A stretch of DNA of 64,000 bases from Gammaproteobacteria bacterium (lineage in GTDB: Bacteria > Gemmatimonadota > Gemmatimonadetes > Longimicrobiales > Gaopeijiaceae), in contig JAPPMM010000024.1 in assembly GCA_028819075.1 (NCBI GenBank), positions 1-64,000 on the forward strand. Reading direction: 5' to 3'. The notes beneath the pieces are model-generated. The model was not told where the DNA came from. It searched no databases and saw nothing but the letters and a program-made list of their open reading frames with translations. The position numbers were made by a program, and so were the translations under genes. This document shows positions 7,118-15,987 of this stretch, in pieces (within the stretch, counting starts at the first letter, position 1; every line of letters begins with the position of its first letter).

Positions 7118-7549
7118 ATGCCGTTCGCCGGTACGCCCTTGCATTTGGCTGCCGCGGCCGGCGACGCGGCTCAAGTGCGGCATCTGCTTGCGACCGGAAG
7201 CGATCCCAACGCCCGTGATCCCGTGATCGGCGCGACGCCTCTGCACTTGGCGGCAGGCTACAGTGGCTCTGTAAACGTGGTTCGGCTCCTGCTGGACGCC
7301 GGTGCCGACCCCAACGCCCGAGAGCAGTGGATGGGCGGCGCCCCGCTGCACGTGGCGGCGCACTGGGGCTATTTGGATGTGGCGCGGGTGCTGGTGGAGG
7401 CCGGCGCCGATCTCGCAGCACCTACGCACGCTGATGGGGAAACACCCATGCAGATTGCGGCATCACGGGGCCACCATGAGGTGGTCGAGTATTTGCTTGC
7501 GGCCGCTCCCGAAGACGGGCCACCGACCCTTGCGGGTGATGAGGCTTAG
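7118..7549 (+). CDS. ankyrin-repeat protein
   Basis: 143 residues made almost wholly of four ankyrin repeats: GTPLHLAAAAGDAAQVRHLL, ATPLHLAAGYSGSVNVVRLL, GAPLHVAAHWGYLDVARVLV and ETPMQIAASRGHHEVVEYLL, each followed by an ATGSDPNARD-like turn. It is a protein-protein interaction scaffold with no enzyme domain, and its partner cannot be inferred. The frame stays open upstream past the preceding gene's stop, so an earlier start (for example at TGLPVDPYASNWG) is possible. The ATG at 7118 starts at the first repeat. Confidence 0.75.
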   Translation: MPFAGTPLHLAAAAGDAAQVRHLLATGSDPNARDPVIGATPLHLAAGYSGSVNVVRLLLDAGADPNAREQWMGGAPLHVAAHWGYLDVARVLVEAGADLAAPTHADGETPMQIAASRGHHEVVEYLLAAAPEDGPPTLAGDEA

Positions 7550-7706
7550 AATTCCCGCCAAACGGTGCGTGTTCCCCGCCATCGCGACACGATGGCGTGA
7601 GATGCCGTCCAACGGCGAGTGCGGCAGATCGTGCAGTCCTGGTTCAACTTAGACGATTCCTCGCCGTGATTCGCGCCTCCCACCCTCTGCCAAAATGGCA
7701 GACGGC

Positions 7707-10238
7707 CTACGTCGAAAGTCCCGACCGGGGCAAGGAGGTGCGCCGCTGACCCTGCCCGGCTCGGCCGGCAACCCGCCCGGCGGCCGCCACCAGGTCGGTC
7801 ATGAGCCCGGCCGCGGTGACCTCCGGGCCCGCTCCGGGGCCCTGAATCACCATGGGATGGTCGGCGTACCATCGAGAGCGGATGACGAGCAGGTTTTCGG
7901 TTCCGCGGGTGCGAGCGGCGGGTTGGTCCTCGGGCACCACCTCCAGGCGGACGGACGCCACGCCCTGGGCCACCCGTGCCAGGCAGACGAGCCGCCCCCC
8001 CTGCGCCGTCGCCGCCCGCGACCGCTCGGCCATCTCGGCGTCGAGCCCGGAGAGCCGTTCGATGAACTCCCGGACCGGACCGGGCTGGAGGAGGCGCTCC
8101 GGGAGAATCGGTTCGACATCGACATCGGAAGGTTCCAGGGGGATCCCCGCCGTGCGTGCAAGGATGACGAGCTTTCGGACCACGTCCCTGAGGCCCAGGT
8201 CTTCCCTCGGATCCGGCTCGGAGATCCCTCTCCGCCGGGCTTCCTCGACCGCTGAACTGAACCGCCGCCCGCGGCTCAACTGGTCCATCAGGAAGGTGAG
8301 CGTACCCGACAGCGTCCCCTCGAGGGAGATGACGGTGTCACCGCTGCGCCGAAGGTCGGCGATCATTCGCACCATCGGGAGGCCGGCCCCCACAGTCGTC
8401 CCGTGGTGGAGGCCGCCCCCGCGCCCGGCAAGGCGCATGAGCGTCGCGTACTCCTCGAACGGCCCGGAAAGGGGAAGCTTGTTGGCCGTGACCACGGCGG
8501 CCCCGGCCCGGAGATAGTCCGCGTAGCACGCCGCGACGGTCGCGCTCGCGGTGCAGTCGACGACGACGAGCGGGTCGCCCGTCCAGACGGCCTCGAAGGC
8601 CCGGTCGGGATCGCCGCGGCCCCTCTCGACGTGCGACCTCCACCGGCCTGCCACCAGGCCCTCGAGGTCGGTTGCGGCCTTCCGGCTGTTCGAGATCCCG
8701 ACCAGGACGGGCTGGACCCCGTGCGGCCGCATCGCGTCGTCCCCGCTTGCGGCGAACTGGTCGAGGAAGGCTCCGCCGACCCCGCCCGCCCCGAGCACGA
8801 GGATGCGGACGGGCTCGAGTTCGTCAGGCGGGCTGAAGAAGGCGCGGTGGACGGTGCGGAGCGCGACCCCCTCCTGCCCGGCGTTCACGACCCATGAGAT
8901 GTTGCGTTCGGAGGATCCCTGGGCGATAGCGTGCACGTTTACCCTCGCAGCTCCCAGAGCCGAGAAGAGTTTCCCGGAGACGCCGGGCGTGTACCGCATC
9001 CCCTCTCCCACGACCGCGAGGATCGAAAACCCCTGTTCGACGGTCGGGTCGCGCACGAGCCGCGACTCCCGCTCCCTCCGGAACTCGGTCGCCAGAGCGG
9101 CCCGCGCCCGCTCCGCGTCGGCGCTCCTGACCGCCAGGGACAAGGCGTGCGCGCCCGAGTCCTGCGTGAAGAGAAGCGAGTCCACGTCGGCGACACGGAG
9201 CGCACGGAAGATCCGTTGCGAGGCCTCGGTAGCGCCGACCGTCTCGACGCCGGCGAGCCGGATCAACGCCACGTCCCTGGTCGCGGAGATCCCGCGCACC
9301 GGCCGAAGGGGATCCCGCTGAACCGAAGTCACGACCAGCGTCCCCGGGAGGGACGGATCGAGGGTGCTGCGGATCCTCAGCCGGATCCCGGCGCTCCGGG
9401 CAGGCTCCACTGCCGGGGGACAGATCACCTGCGCGCCGAAGTGGGCGAGCTCCAGGAGCTCCGCGTAGGTGATCTCGCGCACCGGCGCGGCGTCGGGCAC
9501 GGCCTCGGGATCCGCGGTGAGAACCCCGTCCACGTCCGTCCAGATCTCGACCTCCGCCGCGCCCAGCATCGAACCGAGAAGGGTGGCCGTGTAGTCGGAC
9601 GCGCCCCGGCCCAGCGTGGTCGTCTCCCCGGCGGCCGTCGAGGCGATGAACCCGGTGACCACCGGGACTCCGGCGTCTCCGGGAAGCCGCGCGCGCACCA
9701 ACTCCCGCGACCGCTGCCGGTCCACCCGCGCCGCGCCGAAGCGGGTGTCGGTGCGGAGCAGCTCCCTTGCGTCCACGTCGACCGCGGCGACCCCATGGGA
9801 GCGCATGCAGGCGGCGACGAGCATCGAGGAGAGCAACTCCCCGAAGGAGAGCATCCAGTCGCGCGTGCGGAGGGTGCACTCGCCGAGAAGCTGGGCCCCG
9901 CTCGCGAGGCGCCGGAGGACGTCCATCGCCGCATCGAGGCGCAGGGCGAGGCCCGGCGCTTCGTCGGTCGGAGCGAGGGCGTGGAGAAGCTCCCGGTGCA
10001 TCTCCGCGATCTCGCGCGTCACCGACGCGTGTCCGGCGTCCCCCCGCCCCGCAAGCTCGGCGACCTCGACCAGCCGGTCCGTCGTTCCGTCTACCGCGGA
10101 GACGACCACGACCGGGGTGGAGGTGGCGCGGGCATCGGCGACGAGACCGACGACGCGCCGGATACGCGCGGCGCTGCCGACCGAGGTCCCCCCGAACTTC
10201 ATCACCCGAATCGGAGACGGGTGGTCCGGCTTGATCAT
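7707..10238 (-). CDS. thrA: bifunctional aspartokinase / homoserine dehydrogenase
   Basis: 843 residues, close to E. coli ThrA (820). Residues 1-300 are the aspartate kinase (VMKFGGTSVGS near the start; TLGRGASDYTATLLGSMLGA). About 310-465 are two ACT domains for threonine feedback. From about 480 comes homoserine dehydrogenase, with an NAD(P) site LVLGAGGVGGAFLDQF and catalytic-region EDLGLRDVVRKLVILAR. It catalyses the first and third steps of the Thr/Met branch. The intervening step can be supplied by asd at 35-36 kb. The ATG at 10238 is four codons before the DHPSPIRVMKFGG block. Confidence 0.95.
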   Translation of the reverse strand: MIKPDHPSPIRVMKFGGTSVGSAARIRRVVGLVADARATSTPVVVVSAVDGTTDRLVEVAELAGRGDAGHASVTREIAEMHRELLHALAPTDEAPGLALRLDAAMDVLRRLASGAQLLGECTLRTRDWMLSFGELLSSMLVAACMRSHGVAAVDVDARELLRTDTRFGAARVDRQRSRELVRARLPGDAGVPVVTGFIASTAAGETTTLGRGASDYTATLLGSMLGAAEVEIWTDVDGVLTADPEAVPDAAPVREITYAELLELAHFGAQVICPPAVEPARSAGIRLRIRSTLDPSLPGTLVVTSVQRDPLRPVRGISATRDVALIRLAGVETVGATEASQRIFRALRVADVDSLLFTQDSGAHALSLAVRSADAERARAALATEFRRERESRLVRDPTVEQGFSILAVVGEGMRYTPGVSGKLFSALGAARVNVHAIAQGSSERNISWVVNAGQEGVALRTVHRAFFSPPDELEPVRILVLGAGGVGGAFLDQFAASGDDAMRPHGVQPVLVGISNSRKAATDLEGLVAGRWRSHVERGRGDPDRAFEAVWTGDPLVVVDCTASATVAACYADYLRAGAAVVTANKLPLSGPFEEYATLMRLAGRGGGLHHGTTVGAGLPMVRMIADLRRSGDTVISLEGTLSGTLTFLMDQLSRGRRFSSAVEEARRRGISEPDPREDLGLRDVVRKLVILARTAGIPLEPSDVDVEPILPERLLQPGPVREFIERLSGLDAEMAERSRAATAQGGRLVCLARVAQGVASVRLEVVPEDQPAARTRGTENLLVIRSRWYADHPMVIQGPGAGPEVTAAGLMTDLVAAAGRVAGRAGQGQRRTSLPRSGLST

Positions 10239-10360
10239 GGCGGGAATAAACCGCTACCCGGCTACATGGTCAAGCCTCCGCCGGGCTACCGGACGAGGGA
10301 CTGCGCGGAGCGGGATCCCGGCTCAAGCCCCGAGGGAGCGGACAGATGACGGGCGCGAGG

Positions 10361-11290
10361 TCAGTCCAGGAGGGTCAGGGCCAGGCGGGCGGCGCCGCGT
10401 TCGGGGGTGAAGGCGCGCGGGAGCAGGTGTCCGCCGGCGGAGGCGACGAGTTGCTCCGCATCGGCGCGGAGGGGGCCGCCCGGGGCGATGAGGCCGCCGG
10501 CCAGCGCGATGGTGGGGGGGTCGCCGGATGCGGGGGGAAAGAGTTCCCGGATGGTGGTGGAGAGCTGATCCCCGAGGGCGTCCAGCGCGCGCCGGATCAC
10601 GGCGGTGGCGGGGGCGTCGCCGGAGCAGGCGGCGCGAATCACCAGGGGCGCGAGGGCGGCGATGTCGGCTTTGGTGGCGGATTCGGCCCAGGCGGGCAGT
10701 TGCCGCGGTCGGTCGAGGCCGAGGGATCCCAGCACGGCGGCGGTGAGGGCGGTCGGGGGGGCGCGCCGGTCGGTTGCGGCCGCGACGGCGCGCAGGGCCG
10801 ACACGCCGATGTGGTAGCCGCTCCCTTCGTCGCCCATCACCCCGCCCCATCCGCCCACCTGCAGGCGGCGGCCGTCTTCCGCCGCCCCCAGCACCACCGA
10901 GCCGGTGCCGGCCACCACCACGATGCCCGGGCCGCCGCCGAAGGCGTCGTGGAAGGCGGCCTCCACGTCGGTGCCGACCCGCACCGCGCGCGCGATCCGT
11001 TCGTCGCGCAGGGCCGCTTCCAGGGCGCGGCGCACGCGCGGCCGGCCGGCGCCGGCCAGTCCCGCCCAGAGCGCCGGGAGCGGCAGGGCCACCCCGGCCG
11101 GGTCGGCCGCGCGGCGGACGGTGTCGGCGACCACCCGGGCCGCGGGGGCGGGGCGGTCGGGACGCACCAGGGCGGCGGGGCCTTCGGCACGGCCGGCGGT
11201 CGCGCCGTCGCGGGCGAGGAGCAGGACGCGGGTGCGGGTGCCGCCCCCATCGACGCCCGCGACGTACGGTCCGGTCACGGGGACGGGCAT
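10361..11290 (-). CDS. BadF/BcrA-family amino-sugar kinase (GlcNAc/MurNAc kinase)
   Basis: ASKHA-fold kinase. GVDGGGTRTRVLLL is the phosphate-1 motif near the N-terminus. VVAGTGSVVLG is phosphate-2, GGWGGVMGDEGSGYHIG is the conserved sugar-kinase block, and ALAGGLIAPGG the C-terminal ATP motif. The family includes mammalian NAGK and clostridial MurK, which phosphorylate GlcNAc and MurNAc. Its place beside a transporter, two GH3 enzymes and NamZ argues for phosphorylating imported peptidoglycan sugars. Start choice: ATG at 11290 gives MPVPVTGPYVAGVDGGG. A GTG at 11347 would overlap the upstream symporter gene by 17 bases. Confidence 0.85.
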   Translation of the reverse strand: MPVPVTGPYVAGVDGGGTRTRVLLLARDGATAGRAEGPAALVRPDRPAPAARVVADTVRRAADPAGVALPLPALWAGLAGAGRPRVRRALEAALRDERIARAVRVGTDVEAAFHDAFGGGPGIVVVAGTGSVVLGAAEDGRRLQVGGWGGVMGDEGSGYHIGVSALRAVAAATDRRAPPTALTAAVLGSLGLDRPRQLPAWAESATKADIAALAPLVIRAACSGDAPATAVIRRALDALGDQLSTTIRELFPPASGDPPTIALAGGLIAPGGPLRADAEQLVASAGGHLLPRAFTPERGAARLALTLLD

Positions 11291-11330
11291 GGGGGGAGCA
11301 CGGCCGGCTGCCGGACCTGGCCCATGCCCA

Positions 11331-12782
11331 TCAGCCGCCGCCGACACGAGCCGCCGGCCGCGCAGCGGCCAGCGCCATCCCCACCACCACCGTGATCGCC
11401 GTGCCGATGAGCACGAACCAGGGCCACGCCACCCGGTTGGGCGCCAGGATCCAGATGGCCGTAACCGCGCCGATGCCGGTCACCATGCCGGCCGCCGTTC
11501 CCCCCGCGGTGGCGCGGCGCGACAACACCCCCAGCGCGAAGGCCCCCAGCAGCCCGCCGTAGACCAGCGAGGCAACGGCGAGGGCCACTTCCACCGCGCT
11601 GGTGCCGGCGCTCAGCGGGATGAACAGGATCGCGCCCCCGACCAGCAGCCCGGCCCAGACCAGGGTGAAGAGCTTGCCGGCCCGCAGGATGCGCGCGTCG
11701 TCGTCGATGCCGCGGGCGGGGGCCCAGAAGTCGTAGGCGGAGGAGGACGCCAGCGAGTTGATGGAGGAGGAGAGCGACGACATCGCCGCCGCGAACACGC
11801 CCGCGATCAGAAGCCCGGTGACACCGGCGGGAAGCTCCTCGACGATGAAGCGCGCGAAGATCTCGTCGGAGGCAGCGAAGGAGCGGTTCTCGTAGAAGGC
11901 CCAAAGGCCGAGCCCCACCAGCAGGAAGACGGCGAACTGGCCCACCACCGCGACCCCGCTCCCGATGAGGGCCCTGCGGCCGGCCGCGAGGTCCTTGCAG
12001 GTGAGCAGTCGCTGCACGATGAGCTGGTCGGTGCCGTGGGAGGCCATCGCCAGGAATCCGCCGCCCAGCAGCCCCGCCCACAAGGTGTAGGGCACCGAGA
12101 AGTCGAGGGACAGGTCCACGATGCGAAGCTTGCCCGCCGCGCCCGCCTGCGACAGGATCGCCCCCCATCCGCCATCAACCAGCCCCTGGAGCACAACGAC
12201 CGCGATGACCGCACCGACCAGGTAGAGCGCCATCTGCACCGCATCTACCCACACGACCGCCTTGATGCCGCCGAAGTAGGTGTAGACCACCGTGAGCGCG
12301 CCGATTACCAGGATGGAAAGCGGGTAGGGCCAGCCGGTCACCAGCGCGAGCGGGATGGCGGTGGCGAAGAGGCGCACGGAATCGGCAAGGAGCCGGGTCA
12401 CCATGAAGATCGCCGAGGTGAGGCGCCGCACCCCGCTGCCGAAGCGGGCGCCCAAGAGGGCGTAGGCGGTCTTGAGCTCGCCGCGGTAGTAGGCGGGCAG
12501 CAGAAGGGACGCGACCACCACCCGGCCCGCCAGGTATCCGAAGGTGAGCTGCAGGAAGCCCAGGGTGCCCAGGTACGCGACCCCGGGAATGGAGAGAAAC
12601 GTCAGCGTGCTGGTCTCGGTGGCCACCACCGACAGCAGCACCGCCCCCCAGGGCAGCCTTCGGTTTCCCAGGAAGTAGTCCGACCCGCCCCGCTGGCGGC
12701 GGCCCAGCCAGGCGCCCCAGGCGGTGGTGGCCGCCAGGTAGGCCACCAGTACGGCCAGGTCGACGCCCCCGAAACCGTTCAA
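11331..12782 (-). CDS. sodium:solute symporter (SSS family)
   Basis: 483 residues and about 13 membrane helices. SDYFLGNRRLPWGAVLLSVVATETS near the start matches the SSS signature in TM1-2. GGIKAVVWVDAVQM and MSSLSSSINSLASSSAYDFW (sodium-site serines of TM8) are typical. Substrate specificity cannot be read directly. Between the amino-sugar kinase and the GH3 enzymes it most likely imports GlcNAc, MurNAc or anhydro sugars with sodium, in place of the PTS transporter MurP used by Bacillus. Confidence 0.85.
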   Translation of the reverse strand: MNGFGGVDLAVLVAYLAATTAWGAWLGRRQRGGSDYFLGNRRLPWGAVLLSVVATETSTLTFLSIPGVAYLGTLGFLQLTFGYLAGRVVVASLLLPAYYRGELKTAYALLGARFGSGVRRLTSAIFMVTRLLADSVRLFATAIPLALVTGWPYPLSILVIGALTVVYTYFGGIKAVVWVDAVQMALYLVGAVIAVVVLQGLVDGGWGAILSQAGAAGKLRIVDLSLDFSVPYTLWAGLLGGGFLAMASHGTDQLIVQRLLTCKDLAAGRRALIGSGVAVVGQFAVFLLVGLGLWAFYENRSFAASDEIFARFIVEELPAGVTGLLIAGVFAAAMSSLSSSINSLASSSAYDFWAPARGIDDDARILRAGKLFTLVWAGLLVGGAILFIPLSAGTSAVEVALAVASLVYGGLLGAFALGVLSRRATAGGTAAGMVTGIGAVTAIWILAPNRVAWPWFVLIGTAITVVVGMALAAARPAARVGGG

Positions 12783-12810
12783 TACACCCCCGTGAGGCGG
12801 TCGCAGCGGA

Positions 12811-15800
12811 TCAAGAAGGAGGCCGTGGCTCGATGTCGAGGTCGGTGACGGCCTGGGCGGCGAGGTCGTGGACCTCGCGGCGCAGCGGGACGTGCCGGCT
12901 GTTCTCGCGGGTGGGGTTGACCCGGTTCAGGAGCAGCACCACGGCCAGGTCGAGCTCGGGGTCGATCCACACGGAGGGGCCGGTGAAGCCGGTGTGGCCG
13001 AAGGCGCGCCCGGTGAAAAACCGTCCTGCCGAGGAGTTGCCGGAGGGGGTGTCCCAGCCGGTGGCGCGACTCGCGCCGGCGTCGTGGCGGAGGGTGAAGT
13101 CGTCCACCGTGGCAGGCTCGACGACGCGCACCGTCCCGGACCGGGGAGCGCTACAGGGGATGGCCGGCGTGCGGTCGCAGGGGCCGGCGCTGCCTCCGGC
13201 CAGCATCATGGCGGCGTAGACGGCGATGTCGCGCGCGGAGGAGAAGAGACCGGCGTGGCCGGCCACGCCCCCCACCGCGTACGCGTTCTCGTCGTGGACC
13301 ACCCCGCGCACGTGGACGCCCCGGTAGTCGGCGTCGATCTCGGTGGGGGCCACGCGCCCGTGCAGCACGGAGTCGGGGCTGAAGCCGGTGTCCTGCATGC
13401 CGAGCGGCCCCCACACGCGCTCGCTCAGGAAGCGGTCCAGCGGCTGGCCGGTGATCTCCTCGATCGCCCACGCCACCGTCATCATGCCGATGTCCGAATA
13501 CACCGTGCTGTCGCCCGGCGCGTAGTCGAGAGGCAGCCCGGCGATGGCCTGCTGGTAGGCTTCCACGCCCTCCATCTCCAGGAAGAAGCGGCGGAAGGGA
13601 GGCAGCCCGGCCCGGTGGAGCAGCAACTGGCGCACGGTGACCGCCTCCTTGCGCGGGTCGCCCGCCGACCACCACGGAAGGTAGCGCACCACGGGGGCGT
13701 CCAGGTCGAGGCGGCCCTCGTCGACCAGGATCATGGCGGCCGTGGTGGTGCCCATCACCTTGGTGACCGAAGCCATGTCGTAGATGGAGGAAGGGGTGGC
13801 CGGCGCAGACGCGGGATCCCAGTCCAGGCGGCCGTAGCCGCGCAGGCGCACCAACTGGCCGTGGCGCACGACGGCGAGCGCCGCGCCCGGGCTGGCCGAG
13901 CCGGCGATGGCGTCGAGGATGCGGCGGTCGAGCGCCTCCAGGACGGCCGCCGACATCCCCGCGCCCGCGGGGTCGCCCTCGAGCGGGCTGATCTGCCCCT
14001 GGACCTCCTGGTCGTCATCCGCAGCGCGCGCGGCAGTCACGAACTCAAGCGGTTGCACGACCCACGACGGCACGGCCATCAGGGCGTCCCGGATCGCCGC
14101 CGGTTCCGGGAGCGCCTCCCTGCGGAGCCCGTCCCCCGCCCCGTGGTCGGGCGGGATGCTGATGGGGAGCGTACCGGAGATCTCCGCGGCTCCCATGAGC
14201 GCGAAGGCCCCGGCGCGCTGCGAGACCTCGTGGCTGCCCCAGGCGATGAGGTAGCTGCCCAGGTCCTCGAATGCGCTCAGCGAGTAGGGATTGCCGAAGG
14301 ACGAGACCACCACCGCGCCGCGCCCGGACAGGTCGCCCACCATCTCGCGCAGCGCATCCGGGACCGCCACGGAGCCCGCTCCGGCGAACGGGGGCACGTA
14401 CACGTTCAGGAGCACCACGTCCGCGTCGCCCGCGGCGTCCCGCACTGCCTGGTACGCCGCCGCATCCGATCCCTCGTCGAGGCGCAGGCTCCGGAAGCCG
14501 TCCACGAAGCGCGCCGCGACCCGGTCGAACTCGCGGCCGGCGATCAGGTCCTGGTCGCGGGCGTAGGTGACGCTCACCACCAGGCCGCGGGCATCGGCCG
14601 GGAGCGGCACCAGGCCGTCGCGGTCGCGCACCAGGGTGACGGAGCGCTCGGCGGCGAGGTCGGCGAAGGTCAGGTGCCGGGCGGAACCCGCCACCTCGGG
14701 CACGGCCACCAGGTCGACGGTGCGGCGCTCGTGGAGCCCCACGCGCGCCTTGGCGCCCAGCAGCAGCCGCACCGACCGGTCGATGCGTTCGCGCGCCACC
14801 CGGCCGGTGCGCACCGCGACCTCCACCGCGTCGATGGCCTCGCCCACATCCTCGGGCACAAGGAGCACGTCCGAGCCCGCCTCAAGAGCCAGCACCGCCG
14901 CTTCTCCCGCCCCGTATCCGCGCGAGATTGCGCCCATCCTCAATGCATCCGTGAAGATCAGGCCATCGAACTCCATGTCCTCGCGCAGGAGCTCCGTGAG
15001 GAAGTAGGGCGACAGCGTCGCCGGCACGTCGCTCCCCAGGATGCCGGGCACCGCGACGTGAGCCGTCATTACCGCATCGACGCCGGCGGACACGGCTCGC
15101 CGGAAGGGCACCAGCTCCATCGCCTCCAGGCGCTCCCTGTCCGCGGCCACCACCGGAAGTTCGATGTGCGAGTCGGTGCGGGTGTCGCCGTGACCCGGAA
15201 AGTGCTTCGCCGTGGTGAGCACGCCGCCCTCTCGCGCACCCTCGATGTACGCCGTCCCCAGCCGCGCCACCGCCTCCGGGTCCTCTCCGAAGGCACGGGT
15301 GTTGATGATGGGGTTCTCGGGATTGGAGTTGACGTCGAGGACCGGGGCGAAGTTCAGGTGCACGCCCAGCGCGCGCGCCTCCACCGCCGTGATGCGCCCG
15401 TATTCGTGGGCGAAGGCCGGGTCGCCGATGGCGCCGAAGGCCATCGTGGGCGGGAAGCTGGTGCCTCCGCCCTGCGGGAGCAGGGTGGGAAGCGCGTAGG
15501 AGTGGTTGACGCGCATCCCCGGACCCCCGTTCTCGAAATCCGCGGTGACCAGCAGCGGGACGCGGGCGGCGTTCTGGAGGCGGTTCAGCAGCGAGGCGTA
15601 GGAGTGGGGCGAGCCGATCGAGATGACGACGCCTCCGATGCCCTCCTCCGTCACCCAACGCTCCAGCGTGCGGAAGCTGGCGTCGCTCGACGAGGCGTAC
15701 GCGCCGGGGATCCAGGGAACCACGAGCTGCGCGATGCGCTCGCGCAGGGAGAGCGAAGCGAGCGTCTCATCCACCCATGTACTCGCCCGACCATCGAGTT

Positions 15801-15987
15801 CATCGTAATAGAGGGCCGCAGGCGATCCCTCCGCTCCGCCGGAATCCCGAGCCGGACCGTCGCAGGCTGCCCCGACCGCAAGCAGGAGGAGCAACGCCGC
15901 CGGCCACGGCCACGGGACGGCCATCCCGACCCGTCCTGGACGCGGCCCTGCGGGACGAACCCGCCTGGCGTGCTTCACGCCCCTCAT
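12811..15987 (-). CDS. GH3 beta-N-acetylglucosaminidase fused to a beta-lactamase-family serine hydrolase (lipoprotein)
   Basis: 1058 residues. The signal sequence ends in AVGAAC, making Cys42 the likely lipidated residue. The GH3 NagZ-type domain (about 65-410) has KHFPGHGDTRTDSHIELP with the His/Asp dyad and the FTDALRMG nucleophile Asp. It is followed by a GH3 C-terminal domain. From about 690 a class C beta-lactamase/esterase-like domain carries DMASVTK (Ser-x-x-Lys), YSD and HTG. In Bacillus, NagZ and the beta-lactamase-family amidase AmiE are separate neighbours. Here they appear fused, predicting GlcNAc release and then stem-peptide removal from muropeptides. The start overlaps the upstream stop (ATGA). 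Confidence 0.88.
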   Translation of the reverse strand: MRGVKHARRVRPAGPRPGRVGMAVPWPWPAALLLLLAVGAACDGPARDSGGAEGSPAALYYDELDGRASTWVDETLASLSLRERIAQLVVPWIPGAYASSSDASFRTLERWVTEEGIGGVVISIGSPHSYASLLNRLQNAARVPLLVTADFENGGPGMRVNHSYALPTLLPQGGGTSFPPTMAFGAIGDPAFAHEYGRITAVEARALGVHLNFAPVLDVNSNPENPIINTRAFGEDPEAVARLGTAYIEGAREGGVLTTAKHFPGHGDTRTDSHIELPVVAADRERLEAMELVPFRRAVSAGVDAVMTAHVAVPGILGSDVPATLSPYFLTELLREDMEFDGLIFTDALRMGAISRGYGAGEAAVLALEAGSDVLLVPEDVGEAIDAVEVAVRTGRVARERIDRSVRLLLGAKARVGLHERRTVDLVAVPEVAGSARHLTFADLAAERSVTLVRDRDGLVPLPADARGLVVSVTYARDQDLIAGREFDRVAARFVDGFRSLRLDEGSDAAAYQAVRDAAGDADVVLLNVYVPPFAGAGSVAVPDALREMVGDLSGRGAVVVSSFGNPYSLSAFEDLGSYLIAWGSHEVSQRAGAFALMGAAEISGTLPISIPPDHGAGDGLRREALPEPAAIRDALMAVPSWVVQPLEFVTAARAADDDQEVQGQISPLEGDPAGAGMSAAVLEALDRRILDAIAGSASPGAALAVVRHGQLVRLRGYGRLDWDPASAPATPSSIYDMASVTKVMGTTTAAMILVDEGRLDLDAPVVRYLPWWSAGDPRKEAVTVRQLLLHRAGLPPFRRFFLEMEGVEAYQQAIAGLPLDYAPGDSTVYSDIGMMTVAWAIEEITGQPLDRFLSERVWGPLGMQDTGFSPDSVLHGRVAPTEIDADYRGVHVRGVVHDENAYAVGGVAGHAGLFSSARDIAVYAAMMLAGGSAGPCDRTPAIPCSAPRSGTVRVVEPATVDDFTLRHDAGASRATGWDTPSGNSSAGRFFTGRAFGHTGFTGPSVWIDPELDLAVVLLLNRVNPTRENSRHVPLRREVHDLAAQAVTDLDIEPRPPS

